64,000 bases of DNA from JAFGHJ01 sp964525555 (GCA_964525555.1 CAZGHN010000003.1:124001-188000), one strand, 5' to 3'; shown: positions 1 to 7,198, counted from the stretch's first letter. The notes: generated by a model not told the origin, from the sequence alone. Program-made: numbers and translations.

Positions 1-665
1 CCGAATTTTGTAGCAATTTCTTTCACAACCACCCTATAAGTTATAACGTCATCCGCCATTTTTAGCGCATCTGAATAACGCATATCTACCTCGTGCTGGG
101 AGGGAGCTACCTCGTGGTGGGAATATTCGACTTGTATTCCCATTTCTTGAAGAGCAAAGACCGTTTCTCGTCTTAGGTCGCTTGCAACATCCAGTGTTGT
201 AAGGTCAAAATAGCCGCCTCTATCCAGGTATTCCGTTCCGCAATCATTTTTGAAGTAGAAATATTCGAGTTCAGGACCAAGGTAGAAGTGATCAAAGCTC
301 ATGTCACGAGCTCTTTTTAGAGCTCTCTTTAAAACGTATCGTGGATCACCTTCATACGGTGTTTTGTCCGGATTTAAGATATCGCATATCATGCGTGCTA
401 CTTTCTTCTCATTAGGTCGCCATGGTAATATAGAAAAAGTGTTTGGGTCGGGTAGTGCTATCATATCGGATTCTTCTATATCCTGATATCCCGTTATAGA
501 TGAACCGTCAAAGCCCATTCCGTCTGTAAGAGCACCTTTAAGTTCATCGACGGTTATTGCAAAGCTTTTGACCTGTCCTAGAACGTCCGTAAACCATAAG
601 CGAATAAACTTTACATCTTCATCTTTTACTATTTTTATTATATCATTTTTTGTTTTCTTAGCCAT
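1..665 (-). CDS. glnA: Glutamine synthetase type I, N-terminal part (cut by window edge)
   Basis: Makes glutamine from glutamate, ammonia and ATP in the cytoplasm. It is absent from simple ORF listings because its stop codon lies outside the window. Reading back from the ATG at 663-665 gives MAKKTKNDIIKIVK and about 221 codons without a stop. Visible GS motifs are FDGSSITGYQDIEESDM (beta-grasp domain), LGPELEYF (metal-binding Glu region) and SHHEVAPSQHEVD. An AGGAG ribosome site lies just upstream of the ATG. The gene follows a PII gene (809-1150) with a 143-base gap, so it is probably the last gene of the asnA-PII-glnA unit read from the promoter near 2345. The C-terminal half, including any adenylylation site, is not visible. 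Confidence 0.95.
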   Translation of the reverse strand, partial: MAKKTKNDIIKIVKDEDVKFIRLWFTDVLGQVKSFAITVDELKGALTDGMGFDGSSITGYQDIEESDMIALPDPNTFSILPWRPNEKKVARMICDILNPDKTPYEGDPRYVLKRALKRARDMSFDHFYLGPELEYFYFKNDCGTEYLDRGGYFDLTTLDVASDLRRETVFALQEMGIQVEYSHHEVAPSQHEVDMRYSDALKMADDVITYRVVVKEIATKF

Positions 666-683
666 TTCTTACTCCTTTTTTAA

Positions 684-804
684 GTTTTGGCCACAAAGGC
701 ACCAAGTCACTAAGATTGACTGTTTGCTTTTTCATTTTGTTTTTCTTCTTTAAGTAATAATATAAAATCCATAATTTAACTTTGGGTCTTTGTGTCTTAG
801 TGGC
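684..804. repeat. Inverted pair of CTTTGTG/TTAGTG word repeats
   Basis: The gap between glnA and the first PII gene holds two copies, in opposite orientation, of a degenerate repeat built from words like cactaag, ctttgtg and agtggc (684-710 and 781-804). The same words recur at 7440-7560, 11494-11600, 19380-19410 and 58740-58765. There is no coding potential. Confidence 0.5.
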
Positions 805-808
805 TATG

Positions 809-1150
809 TCATCCAATTGCTTCATTTCCACGCTCCCCGGTACGTATTCGTATACACTCGGGAAGATCCAGAACGAATATTTTTCCGTCTCCGATCTGGC
901 CGGTTTGCGCTCCTTTTATTATTGCTTTTATTGTGGGTTCGACAAAATCTTCGTTTACCGCTATCTCCAATCTTAGTTTTTTTAATAGGTTAACCTCATG
1001 TATAACGCCGCGGTAGGTCTCGGTGTAACCTTTTTGCTGTCCAGCGCCTAAGGCGTTGGTTACAGTCATCTTGTATACTTCTTTATCATAGAGAGCTTTT
1101 TTTACATCCGGCAGCTTATGCGGTTGAATCAAAGCTATTATAAGTTTCAT
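809..1150 (-). CDS. glnK: PII nitrogen regulatory protein (copy 1)
   Basis: PII proteins are trimeric sensors of ATP/ADP and 2-oxoglutarate that gate Amt channels and tune nitrogen enzymes. The protein is 113 residues and aligns without gaps to E. coli GlnB/GlnK: IGDGKIFV at 86-93 and RIRTGERG at 101-108 are the nucleotide-binding loops. The T-loop reads QKGYTETYRGVIHEV. Residue 51, the uridylylated Tyr in E. coli, is His here, so GlnD control is unlikely. It differs from copy 3 (4466-4807) at only six positions (5, 36, 59, 75, 78, 109). SD is GGAGG. It lies between asnA and glnA and follows a 12-bp hairpin (1172-1237). Which partner it controls is not visible. Confidence 0.95.
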   Translation of the reverse strand: MKLIIALIQPHKLPDVKKALYDKEVYKMTVTNALGAGQQKGYTETYRGVIHEVNLLKKLRLEIAVNEDFVEPTIKAIIKGAQTGQIGDGKIFVLDLPECIRIRTGERGNEAIG

Positions 1151-1171
1151 TTTTACCTCCGCTTATTTTTA

Positions 1172-1237
1172 TGGTGGTGAGCAAGTTATGGGGAGTAGGC
1201 AGAAACTCAAGAAAGAGATTCGAAATGCTCACCACCA
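1172..1237 (-). promoter_or_regulatory. Hairpin upstream of PII copy 1
   Basis: TGGTGGTGAGCA (1172-1183) pairs perfectly with TGCTCACCACCA (1226-1237), a 12-bp stem in the asnA-PII intergenic RNA that ends about 20 bases before the PII start. The loop contains a CCTACTCCCCAT stretch that also occurs before PII copies 3 and 4. It could be a cis-regulatory RNA, a processing site or an mRNA stabiliser. No poly-U tract follows, so it is not a classical terminator. Confidence 0.6.
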
Positions 1238-1292
1238 CTTAAATCCAGAAATGTGTTTCCTTATATCAGGAAACCGAAAAACCCGGTGTAAT

Positions 1293-2252
1293 TTACAGAC
1301 TTAATTCGCCTGGGATTTTAGGAAATAGAGTTGCGTCTTTCACGTGTTTAAGTCCGCATATATATCGGGTTATTCTTTCAATACCGATTCCAAAGCCTCC
1401 GGAAGGCGGGTATCCGAGTTTTGCAAGTTCCAGATACAATTTGTAATCATTCGAATCCAGATTCTGGCGAATGATCCTCTCTTTTATTTTGTCATATTCG
1501 TTTTCTCGCATACCGCCGGAGAGTCCTTCTCCGAAACCCTCGGGATATATTACATCCATATCGAGCAATATTCCGGGCCTTTTTGGGTCTTCTTTATCGT
1601 AAAATTCCCTTTTCCAGTCCGGAATATCTACTAACCAGAAAGGTTCTTTCATTTCTTTGGAAAGCATGATTTCGAAATCTTTTCCATGTTCTTCCATTGC
1701 ATCCATAAATTTGACCCTCTTGAATGGAGTTTTTGGTATTTTGAAATCTCGTCCAAAGAAATCTAATTGTTTCTTACAGTTTTTTTTGACTTCCGTGAAA
1801 ACGTGGGTATAAATTTCTTCTCCGAGTTTAAGTAAATCGTCCCTGCTTGCGTTTTGTATTTCGAGATCAAGCTGAGTAAATTCAAAGAGATGTCTACCGG
1901 TTTGCGCTGTTTCCTTTACCTCGAGCCGCAGGTTCGGAGAAAAACAGAAAAACTTCTCGATCCCAGTAACAGCCATTAATTTATGCAGTATCATACTTTT
2001 GGTTATCATATAGGTTTCACCGTAGTATTCAAAATCGGTAGAAAAAACTTCATGGCATAAGGGGTCCGTTTCCGGTGACACCATAACAGCTGAGATTTCA
2101 AGGAAGCCATTATTGAAGAGGTAATTCGTCATAGCATTCCTAACCTGGGTTTTAACAACAAGCATCTCTTTTAGCGCAGGATCGCGGAACCTCTCGTAGT
2201 ATTTCTTTGCCAGTAATGCCTCTCTAAATTCTTCTTTTCCTTCTTTTGCCAT
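1293..2252 (-). CDS. asnA: Archaeal-type asparagine synthetase (AsnRS-related)
   Basis: A class II aminoacyl-tRNA-synthetase catalytic core without the N-terminal anticodon-binding domain. The protein is 319 residues, against about 430 or more for AsnRS. Motif 2 is visible around NLRLEVKETAQTGRHLFEFTQ and motif 3 as GFGIGIERITRYICG. This architecture matches the AsnRS-related asparagine synthetase known from Pyrococcus, which makes Asn from Asp and ammonia with ATP. The location among ammonium genes fits an ammonia-using enzyme rather than a tRNA synthetase. The start is placed at the ATG at 2252 because GGAGG sits at a normal distance before it. The ATG at 2264 would be five codons earlier, and the SD bases would then be coding. 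It is preceded by promoter P1 and followed by the hairpin and PII copy 1. A truncated AspRS/AsnRS paralogue of other function is the alternative. Confidence 0.85.
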   Translation of the reverse strand: MAKEGKEEFREALLAKKYYERFRDPALKEMLVVKTQVRNAMTNYLFNNGFLEISAVMVSPETDPLCHEVFSTDFEYYGETYMITKSMILHKLMAVTGIEKFFCFSPNLRLEVKETAQTGRHLFEFTQLDLEIQNASRDDLLKLGEEIYTHVFTEVKKNCKKQLDFFGRDFKIPKTPFKRVKFMDAMEEHGKDFEIMLSKEMKEPFWLVDIPDWKREFYDKEDPKRPGILLDMDVIYPEGFGEGLSGGMRENEYDKIKERIIRQNLDSNDYKLYLELAKLGYPPSGGFGIGIERITRYICGLKHVKDATLFPKIPGELSL

Positions 2253-2270
2253 AATAGCCTCCATTTTAGT

Positions 2271-2307
2271 TTGAATTGTTATTCATTTTTTGCAACTTTA
2301 TTCATAT
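2271..2307 (-). promoter_or_regulatory. Candidate operator repeats downstream of P1
   Basis: On the minus strand two copies of ATGAATAA, 19 bases apart, lie between the P1 -10 box and the asnA SD. The second copy reads ATGAATAACAATTCAAA. The same arrangement follows P2 and P3, and a palindromic version follows P4. The spacing of about two helical turns suits a dimeric repressor or an activator of a shared regulon. The protein that binds is unknown. Confidence 0.5.
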
Positions 2308-2321
2308 TTAATACGAACGTT

Positions 2322-2349
2322 AGTATATCGTTTTTCTTTAATTTGTCAA
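2322..2349 (-). promoter_or_regulatory. Promoter P1 of asnA-PII-glnA
   Basis: TTGACA (2344-2349), a 16-bp spacer and TATACT (2322-2327) on the minus strand, preceded by CCCC. About 50-65 bp upstream of the -35 lies an AT-rich TGAATATTTGAATATAA motif that also occurs upstream of P2. Confidence 0.75.
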
Positions 2350-2442
2350 GGGGTTATTTTCGATAATTGTCTTTTATTTTTTACCCGGATTTGAAATTAT
2401 ATTCAAATATTCAGAATATTTTCAAATTTTCGGTTTTTTTTA

Positions 2443-2472
2443 ATGGCGTCGAGTTGAGGTTCTTGCCGCCAT
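2443..2472 (-). terminator. Hairpin after PII copy 2
   Basis: An 11-bp imperfect stem (ATGGCGGCAAG with CTCGACGCCAT) six bases beyond the stop of PII copy 2 and before P1. A near-identical perfect hairpin follows PII copy 3 at 4431-4460. On the transcribed strand an A-rich run, not a U-run, follows, so it may act as a 3'-end stabiliser or a Rho-assisted terminator. Confidence 0.45.
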
Positions 2473-2477
2473 ATTTG

Positions 2478-2819
2478 TCAGCCTATTGCTTCACCTCCGC
2501 GTTCGCCGGTACGTATGCGTATGCATTCGGGAAGGTCAAAGACGAATATTTTCCCATCGCCTATCTCTTCTTCCCCCGCTGCTCTGGTAATCGCGCCGAT
2601 AGTCCTTTCAAGAAAGTTATCGTTGACTGCGATCTCAAGCTTCACTTTGTGCAGGAGATTGTCCATCTCCTTAACTCCGCGATAAACCTCGGTTATGCCT
2701 TTTTGGCGTCCGCACCCTAGTGCATCGCTGATAGTCATCAGATGCACTTCTTCCTTTTCAAGCGCGGATTTAACCGCTTCCAGCTTATGCGGCTTAATGA
2801 CAGCTATTACGTATTTCAT
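2478..2819 (-). CDS. glnK: PII nitrogen regulatory protein (copy 2)
   Basis: A 113-residue PII protein and the most divergent of the four copies. It has GRQKGITEVYRGVKEMDN in the T-loop and EEEIGDGKIFVFD and CIRIRTGERGGEA in the nucleotide-binding loops. Residue 51 is Glu instead of the uridylylated Tyr. It starts 13 bases after the stop of amt1, the classic amt-glnK pairing, so it most likely plugs or regulates Amt1. SD is GGAGG. The gene ends at a hairpin shared with copy 3. Confidence 0.95.
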   Translation of the reverse strand: MKYVIAVIKPHKLEAVKSALEKEEVHLMTISDALGCGRQKGITEVYRGVKEMDNLLHKVKLEIAVNDNFLERTIGAITRAAGEEEIGDGKIFVFDLPECIRIRTGERGGEAIG

Positions 2820-2832
2820 TTATCTTTCCTCC

Positions 2833-4056
2833 TTATTCCATTAAAGTGTAACCTGCTTCATGATGCTGGGTCAGGTCGAGTCCGATATATTCGGATTTTT
2901 CATCCACCCTCAGGCCGATTATAGCGTCCGTTATTTTGAATATAACGAATGTTCCGATTGCTGAAAACGCAATGACTACTGCCGTGGTTATGGTCTGGAT
3001 GATTAATTGCCTGGGATTGCCGTAAAAAAGCCCATCCGCAGCTGCGGCATTTATTACTGTTGTGGCGAAAAGTCCGGTTAAAAGAGTCCCGATGATGCCT
3101 CCTATTCCGTGAACCCCGAATACGTCCAGAGAATCGTCGTATCCGAATTTCGGCTTTACCTTAGTGACGAATATGAATCCCAATGCGCTGCCGCATGCGC
3201 CTATTATAATGGAAACCATGGGCGTCACGTAGCCTGCTGCGGGCGTTATGGCAGCGAGGCCGGCTATAATTCCCGTAATTACACCCAGCACAGTAGGAAC
3301 TTTGTTTACCATCCGGTCAAGTATCACCCATGTGACAGCGGCTGCAGATGCAGCAGTATTCGTGTTCAGGAAGGCGGAGACTGCGACTGGTCCTGCGGAG
3401 AGCGCGCTGCCAGCGTTGAATCCGAACCATCCGAACCATAGAAAACCGGCTCCCAGCACGGCAAACGGAAGGTTATGCGGCGATTTTCCGGACGTGACCC
3501 CGCTGCGCTTGCCCAGAAGCAAGCACATGACAAGTGCCGATATTCCTGCGTTTACATGTATTACGGCCCCTCCGGCAAAATCCAGCGCACCCATTTTACC
3601 GAGCCACCCTCCGTTTCCCCACACCCAGTGGACTATCGGATCATAGATGAGCGTAGTCCAGATGAGAGTGAACACTATGAATCCGCTGAACTTAATCCGT
3701 TCCGCAAACGCGCCTATGATGAGAGCCGGGGTTATGATGGCGAACATCATCTGAAAAATGGCAAAAAGCTGATGCGGGATAGTCTGGTTTGGCAGTGGAG
3801 CCATGCCTACGCCTCTAAGGCCTATATAGTCAAGTTTTCCAATGATTCCGCCGAAATCGGGACCGAATGAAAGACTGTACCCGATAAGGACCCATTGCAG
3901 GGAAACCACTGCAAGAATCGTAAACGTCTGCATTAAAACAGAGAGAACGTTCTTTTTGCGTACAAGTCCCCCGTAAAAGAACGCCAGGGTCGCTGTCATT
4001 ACCATGACCAAAGCCGAAGCCACAAGCATCCATACTGTGTCAGCACCATTCAGCAT
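2833..4056 (-). CDS. amt: Ammonium channel Amt, type 1
   Basis: An inner-membrane ammonium channel of the Amt/Rh family, 407 residues with about 11 hydrophobic segments. Visible hallmarks are AFFYGGLVRKKN near the N-terminus, the first pore His in VIHVNAGISALV and the second in GVHGIGGIIGTLLTG. The ATG at 4056 is chosen because AAGGAGG precedes it. An in-frame extension to 4146 has no SD and is not part of the conserved family. It is followed after 13 bases by PII copy 2. It differs clearly from Amt2 (AGFGMVEAGFIRAKN type), so the two are not recent duplicates. The mRNA leader of about 270 bases from P2 contains two short ORFs. Confidence 0.95.
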   Translation of the reverse strand: MLNGADTVWMLVASALVMVMTATLAFFYGGLVRKKNVLSVLMQTFTILAVVSLQWVLIGYSLSFGPDFGGIIGKLDYIGLRGVGMAPLPNQTIPHQLFAIFQMMFAIITPALIIGAFAERIKFSGFIVFTLIWTTLIYDPIVHWVWGNGGWLGKMGALDFAGGAVIHVNAGISALVMCLLLGKRSGVTSGKSPHNLPFAVLGAGFLWFGWFGFNAGSALSAGPVAVSAFLNTNTAASAAAVTWVILDRMVNKVPTVLGVITGIIAGLAAITPAAGYVTPMVSIIIGACGSALGFIFVTKVKPKFGYDDSLDVFGVHGIGGIIGTLLTGLFATTVINAAAADGLFYGNPRQLIIQTITTAVVIAFSAIGTFVIFKITDAIIGLRVDEKSEYIGLDLTQHHEAGYTLME

Positions 4057-4172
4057 TTTTTCCTCCTTCGATATTTTATTGTTTGAATTCCAAATATAGG
4101 TTTGCCCCTGCATGTATTTCCGAGATAGGGGACCAATAGCATACATGAACTTAGGGTCTTGACAAAATGCAT
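4050..4172 (-). CDS. 40-residue leader ORF overlapping the amt1 start
   Basis: ATG at 4172 follows an excellent AAGGAGG, and the frame runs 40 codons to a TGA that overlaps the amt1 ATG by seven bases. The Amt1 Shine-Dalgarno is therefore translated as the Arg-rich tail (KYRRRKKC). The peptide is MHFVKTLSSCMLLVPYLGNT followed by a basic C-terminus. No family is recognised. Translation through it could couple to or expose the amt1 start. It could also be a chance ORF. Confidence 0.35.
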   Translation of the reverse strand: MHFVKTLSSCMLLVPYLGNTCRGKPIFGIQTIKYRRRKKC

Positions 4173-4188
4173 TTTACCTCCTTTTTTA

Positions 4189-4266
4189 TTATGAGCATTT
4201 TACCGTATTGTAGTATTTTTTTATGGGCGCTAACTTTTTGTTACTAGTTTTCATTTCTTCAGCCAT
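4189..4266 (-). pseudogene. 25-codon remnant resembling the asnA 5' end
   Basis: Downstream of P2 an ATG opens a 25-codon frame reading MAEEMKTSNKKLAPIKKYYN. Aligned to AsnA (MAKEGKEEFREALLAKKYYE) it matches at M1, A2, E4, K6 and the run K16-K17-Y18-Y19, all in register. The promoter and operator before it also match those of asnA. The simplest reading is a duplicated promoter plus the start of asnA, now decayed and acting as leader of amt1. A functional leader peptide is the alternative. Confidence 0.4.
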
Positions 4267-4281
4267 AACTGCTTTCTTTGG

Positions 4282-4325
4282 TTTGCATTCTTATTCATTT
4301 TTAATGAATGATTATTCATGAATAC
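4282..4325 (-). promoter_or_regulatory. Candidate operator repeats downstream of P2
   Basis: ATGAATAA occurs twice, 21 bases apart, on the minus strand, and the second copy continues as ATGAATAAGAATGCAAA. Overlapping ATTCATGAAT and ATTCATTAAAAATGAAT palindromes make this the most elaborate of the four sites. Confidence 0.5.
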
Positions 4326-4332
4326 GGATTAC

Positions 4333-4360
4333 AATATAACAAAGAGTATCCTTTTGTCAA
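4333..4360 (-). promoter_or_regulatory. Promoter P2 of amt1-PII copy 2
   Basis: TTGACA (4355-4360), a 16-bp spacer and TATATT (4333-4338) on the minus strand, preceded by CCCC as in P1 and P3. Confidence 0.75.
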
Positions 4361-4430
4361 GGGGTATTTAGGTAAACGTCTTTTGTCCTTTAGCTCGAAC
4401 TTAAAATTATATTCAAATATTCATTTTTTA

Positions 4431-4460
4431 ATGGCGGCGAGTTGAGGTTCTCGCCGCCAT
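4431..4460 (-). terminator. Perfect 11-bp hairpin after PII copy 3
   Basis: ATGGCGGCGAG (4431-4441) pairs with CTCGCCGCCAT (4450-4460) across an 8-base loop, six bases after the stop of PII copy 3. The element and its flanks are nearly the same as at 2443-2472, marking a segmental duplication. It lacks a U-tract on the transcribed strand. Confidence 0.5.
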
Positions 4461-4465
4461 ATTTG

Positions 4466-4807
4466 TCAGCCTATTGCTTCACCTCCGCGCTCACCGGTAC
4501 GTATTCGTATACACTCGGGAAGGTCCAGAACGAATATTTTTCCGTCTCCGATCTGGCCGGTTTGAGCTCCTTTTGTTATTGCTTCTATTGTTGGTTCGAC
4601 AAAATCTTCATTTACTGCTATCTCCAAGCGTATCTTTTTTAATAGATTAACCTCGTGTATAACGCCCCGGTAAGTTTCGGTATAGCCTTTTTGTTGCCCA
4701 CTGCCTAAGGCGTTTGTGACAGTCATTTTATATACTTCTTTATCATAGAGAGCTTTTTTTACATCCGGTAGCTTATGCGGTTGAATTAAAGCTACTATAA
4801 GTTTCAT
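4466..4807 (-). CDS. glnK: PII nitrogen regulatory protein (copy 3)
   Basis: A 113-residue PII protein, 107/113 identical to copy 1, with the same T-loop (GYTETYRGVIHEV) and His at the usual Tyr51 position. It lies 92 bases after amt2, separated by a 12-bp hairpin, and has a GGAGG SD. Its partner is probably Amt2. The close identity to copy 1, extending into the upstream hairpin, shows recent duplication or gene conversion. Confidence 0.95.
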   Translation of the reverse strand: MKLIVALIQPHKLPDVKKALYDKEVYKMTVTNALGSGQQKGYTETYRGVIHEVNLLKKIRLEIAVNEDFVEPTIEAITKGAQTGQIGDGKIFVLDLPECIRIRTGERGGEAIG

Positions 4808-4828
4808 TTTTTACCTCCGCTTATTTTT

Positions 4829-4895
4829 GTGGTGGTGAGCAGGTTATAGGGAGTAGGCAGAAAATCAAAAAAGGATTCGGCTCGCTCACCATCAC
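4829..4895 (-). promoter_or_regulatory. Hairpin upstream of PII copy 3
   Basis: GTGGTGGTGAGC (4829-4840) pairs with GCTCACCATCAC (4884-4895), a 12-bp stem with one G-U pair. The element and its loop are homologous to 1172-1237, with several loop changes but the stem conserved. Confidence 0.6.
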
Positions 4896-4899
4896 ATAT

Positions 4900-6162
4900 T
4901 TATTCATTAGTGAATATCTGGAAGCCTCCATATGCTTCCATTCCATGTTCTCCGATGTCAAGACCTTTTAGTTCTTCTTCTCGGGAAACACGCAGGCCAA
5001 TAGTAGCATCTATCAATTTAAAAATAATCCCCATACTTATTACAATAAATACTACTGTTGATAAGGAGCCAAGTGCCTGGATGCCGAGTTGTTTTATTCC
5101 GCCTCCGTAAAAAAGTCCATTGTTGGCTAAGCCCAAACTTTCCTTGCCGAAAAGCCCGATAGCGAGTGTACCCCAGATGCCGTTCATTCCATGAACGGGA
5201 ACTGCTCCTACCGGATCGTCAATGTGAAGTTTGTCTAATAATACTACGCCAAAAACAACGATAATGCCTCCTATTGCACCTATTGTTATAGCTGCCCATG
5301 GATCAACAAATGCACATGGGGCGGTTATCGCGACAAGCCCCGCAAGAGCTCCGTTCATAGCCATCGAAAGATCAGGTTTCCCGAAAACTTTCCATACCGT
5401 AATCAATGCAGATATTCCGCCTGCAGCAGCGGCCAAGTTGGTATTGATTGCTACAAGTGCGATTAAACTTCCGTCGCCTACGTGAAGGCTTGAACCCGGG
5501 TTGAATCCAAACCATCCGAACCATAGTATGAATACTCCAAGTGAAGCAAGCGGAATCGAGTGTCCCGCGATTACGTTTGGTTTTCCGTCAGGGGAGTATT
5601 TGCCGATACGAGGTTTTAACATTATTGTGCCAATGAGTGCGGCAGTTCCTCCGACTGTATGTACAACTGTAGAGCCTGCGAAATCTGCGAAGTTAAGCCC
5701 GGCCAGCCAGCCGCCTCCCCAAATCCAGTGTCCGACTATTGGGTATATTAATGCGGAAATTACAAATGAGTAGATTAGATAAGCCTGAAATTTCATTCTT
5801 TCCGCCATGCCGCCGGCAACTATCGTTGCTGCTGCTCCGCAGAATGCAGCCTGGAATAACCAGAATGCGTAAAGTGGAACATCGGCTCCTGACTGCGCTC
5901 CAGCTAGGAACCATCCTTTTATGCCTATAAATGCGTTTCCATCTCCGAACATTATCGCATATCCGAACATGAAAAAACCGATCGAAGCCATACAGAAGTC
6001 CAGGAAGTTCTTGGTCAAAATATTACAGGTGTTTTTTGCACGAATAAAACCGGCTTCTACCATTCCGAATCCAGCCTGCATAAAAAACACAAGAAATGCG
6101 GCTAAAAGCACCCATAGAGTATCTACCCCAACTGCGCTTATTTGTAAAACTTCTTGAGTCAT
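4900..6162 (-). CDS. amt: Ammonium channel Amt, type 2
   Basis: A 420-residue Amt/Rh-family channel of the inner membrane. The N-terminal segment has the family signature AGFGMVEAGFIRAKN. The pore histidines appear in VVHTVGGTAALIG and VPVHGMNGIWGTLA. The start has AGGAGG at good spacing. It lies 28 bases downstream of the putative porin gene and upstream of the hairpin and PII copy 3, forming a porin-amt-PII unit read from P3. Confidence 0.95.
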   Translation of the reverse strand: MTQEVLQISAVGVDTLWVLLAAFLVFFMQAGFGMVEAGFIRAKNTCNILTKNFLDFCMASIGFFMFGYAIMFGDGNAFIGIKGWFLAGAQSGADVPLYAFWLFQAAFCGAAATIVAGGMAERMKFQAYLIYSFVISALIYPIVGHWIWGGGWLAGLNFADFAGSTVVHTVGGTAALIGTIMLKPRIGKYSPDGKPNVIAGHSIPLASLGVFILWFGWFGFNPGSSLHVGDGSLIALVAINTNLAAAAGGISALITVWKVFGKPDLSMAMNGALAGLVAITAPCAFVDPWAAITIGAIGGIIVVFGVVLLDKLHIDDPVGAVPVHGMNGIWGTLAIGLFGKESLGLANNGLFYGGGIKQLGIQALGSLSTVVFIVISMGIIFKLIDATIGLRVSREEELKGLDIGEHGMEAYGGFQIFTNE

Positions 6163-6190
6163 TTTTCCCTCCTGTTAATAGTGTTTATTG

Positions 6191-6937
6191 TTAAAATTCC
6201 CAGCCCAGACTTGCTCCGAAGTATATTTCTGCTTCCTGGGCTCCGTCAGTTTCTTCTTTAAGGCCGGCGAAAGGCATAGAGTAGGTTGCTGATGGTGCAA
6301 TTATTAGGCCTTCAAGTAATGGTATAGTTATTCCACCTGATAAGGCAATATCGTAACCGTCGCCGGCGATAAAAGCTTCATGGTTATATCCCGCATGTGC
6401 ACTTACATCCAGTGTTATATCCATGTATATCGGTTGACTGTGAGATAAATCCAGGGAAACATAGATTCCATCTGCGCCCCCTTCCGCTTCGTCTCCGTAA
6501 TCGTAGAATGCCGTAAGAGTAGGGGAGCCTATAGTAGTTATTCCTATGCCGAGATATGCCTCCATGCTCTTTAAGTTGTATTCCGGAAAGAAATAGAAAG
6601 TATTTCCTATGGAAAGGGAAAAAATTCCTATATCATGAGTATAGTCGACGGCATAATCGACCTCACTTGACATAGCCTCATCATCGCCCGTTGCATCAAA
6701 GCTGCACCATAAAGATAGAGTTAGCCCCTTAAAACTTATGCCGACACCCGGTTGGATTACAGGATCAGAGTCGAGCAAAAACCCTCTCCATACATATTGA
6801 GAATATGAATCGAGTGACCCGGAAACTCCCAATCCCATTTTGGACATCTCTTCCGATAAAGTTTCCGTACCTTTTACGGTAAAGCTTAGACAAAAAATTA
6901 ACAATATTAACAAACTAAGTTTTTTAAAAAAAAGCAT
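6191..6937 (-). CDS. Putative outer-membrane porin (TorF/TIGR02001-like)
   Basis: A 248-residue exported protein with an N-terminal signal peptide (LFFKKLSLLILLIFCLSFTV) and alternating beta-strand segments ending in an aromatic residue (SLGWEF, a typical barrel C-terminus). The segment SGSLDSYSQYVWRGF resembles the SDYvfRG signature of the TorF/TIGR02001 putative porins, which often sit beside amt and glnK in other bacteria. Family assignment is from memory of that signature. The likely role is entry of small nitrogen solutes across the outer membrane. AGGAG SD. It is the first full-size gene after P3. Confidence 0.6.
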   Translation of the reverse strand: MLFFKKLSLLILLIFCLSFTVKGTETLSEEMSKMGLGVSGSLDSYSQYVWRGFLLDSDPVIQPGVGISFKGLTLSLWCSFDATGDDEAMSSEVDYAVDYTHDIGIFSLSIGNTFYFFPEYNLKSMEAYLGIGITTIGSPTLTAFYDYGDEAEGGADGIYVSLDLSHSQPIYMDITLDVSAHAGYNHEAFIAGDGYDIALSGGITIPLLEGLIIAPSATYSMPFAGLKEETDGAQEAEIYFGASLGWEF

Positions 6938-7049
6938 TTTTAATCTCCTTTCACTATATGTTTTTCTTCATATAATTCAATACTATAATTATAGCTTTAG
7001 GTGTTTTTCCAATAATGCGAGTTCCGTCATTTTCTACATCCCTGGAGAG

Positions 7050-7130
7050 TCAAACATTAGAAGTAGATAGCCTGAAACTATTCGCCTCTGGGCTAAGCTT
7101 TATATTATTCCCATTCAACGCTTTAGCCAT
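7050..7130 (-). CDS. 26-residue leader ORF downstream of P3
   Basis: ATG at 7130 has a strong AAGGAGG, and the context GGAGGCTATTATGGC is identical to that of asnA. The frame gives MAKALNGNNIKLSPEANSFR and stops after 26 codons, about 110 bases before the porin gene. The start resembles glutamine synthetase (MAKKTKNDIIKI) weakly. It could be a leader peptide or the remnant of a gene once driven by this promoter. Confidence 0.35.
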   Translation of the reverse strand: MAKALNGNNIKLSPEANSFRLSTSNV

Positions 7131-7150
7131 AATAGCCTCCTTTTTATTTT

Positions 7151-7185
7151 GAATTATTATTCATTTTTATTGCATAATTATTCAT
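7151..7185 (-). promoter_or_regulatory. Candidate operator repeats downstream of P3
   Basis: Two ATGAATAA copies on the minus strand, 21 bases apart, the second reading ATGAATAATAATTCAAAA. The position relative to the -10 box and the downstream SD is the same as in P1. Confidence 0.5.
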
Positions 7186-7198
7186 AGATTACTAAGAC

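Noticed and set aside
1172..1237. Known glutamine riboswitch (glnA RNA) or Downstream-peptide RNA
   Set aside because: The hairpin lacks the three-helix junction and conserved core of those cyanobacterial RNAs.
3109..3870. Overlapping plus-strand ORFs of 110-132 codons
   Set aside because: They are mirror frames of the GC-richer amt1 coding sequence on the minus strand, with Pro/Ser/Ala-rich nonsense composition.
4057..4146. 30-residue N-terminal extension of Amt1 to an ATG at 4146
   Set aside because: No SD at 4146, no family support for the extension, and an ideal SD at 4056.
809..4807. NifI-type PII pair linked to nitrogenase
   Set aside because: No nif genes are in the window, and the proteins sit with amt, gln and asn genes. 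NifI identity cannot be supported.
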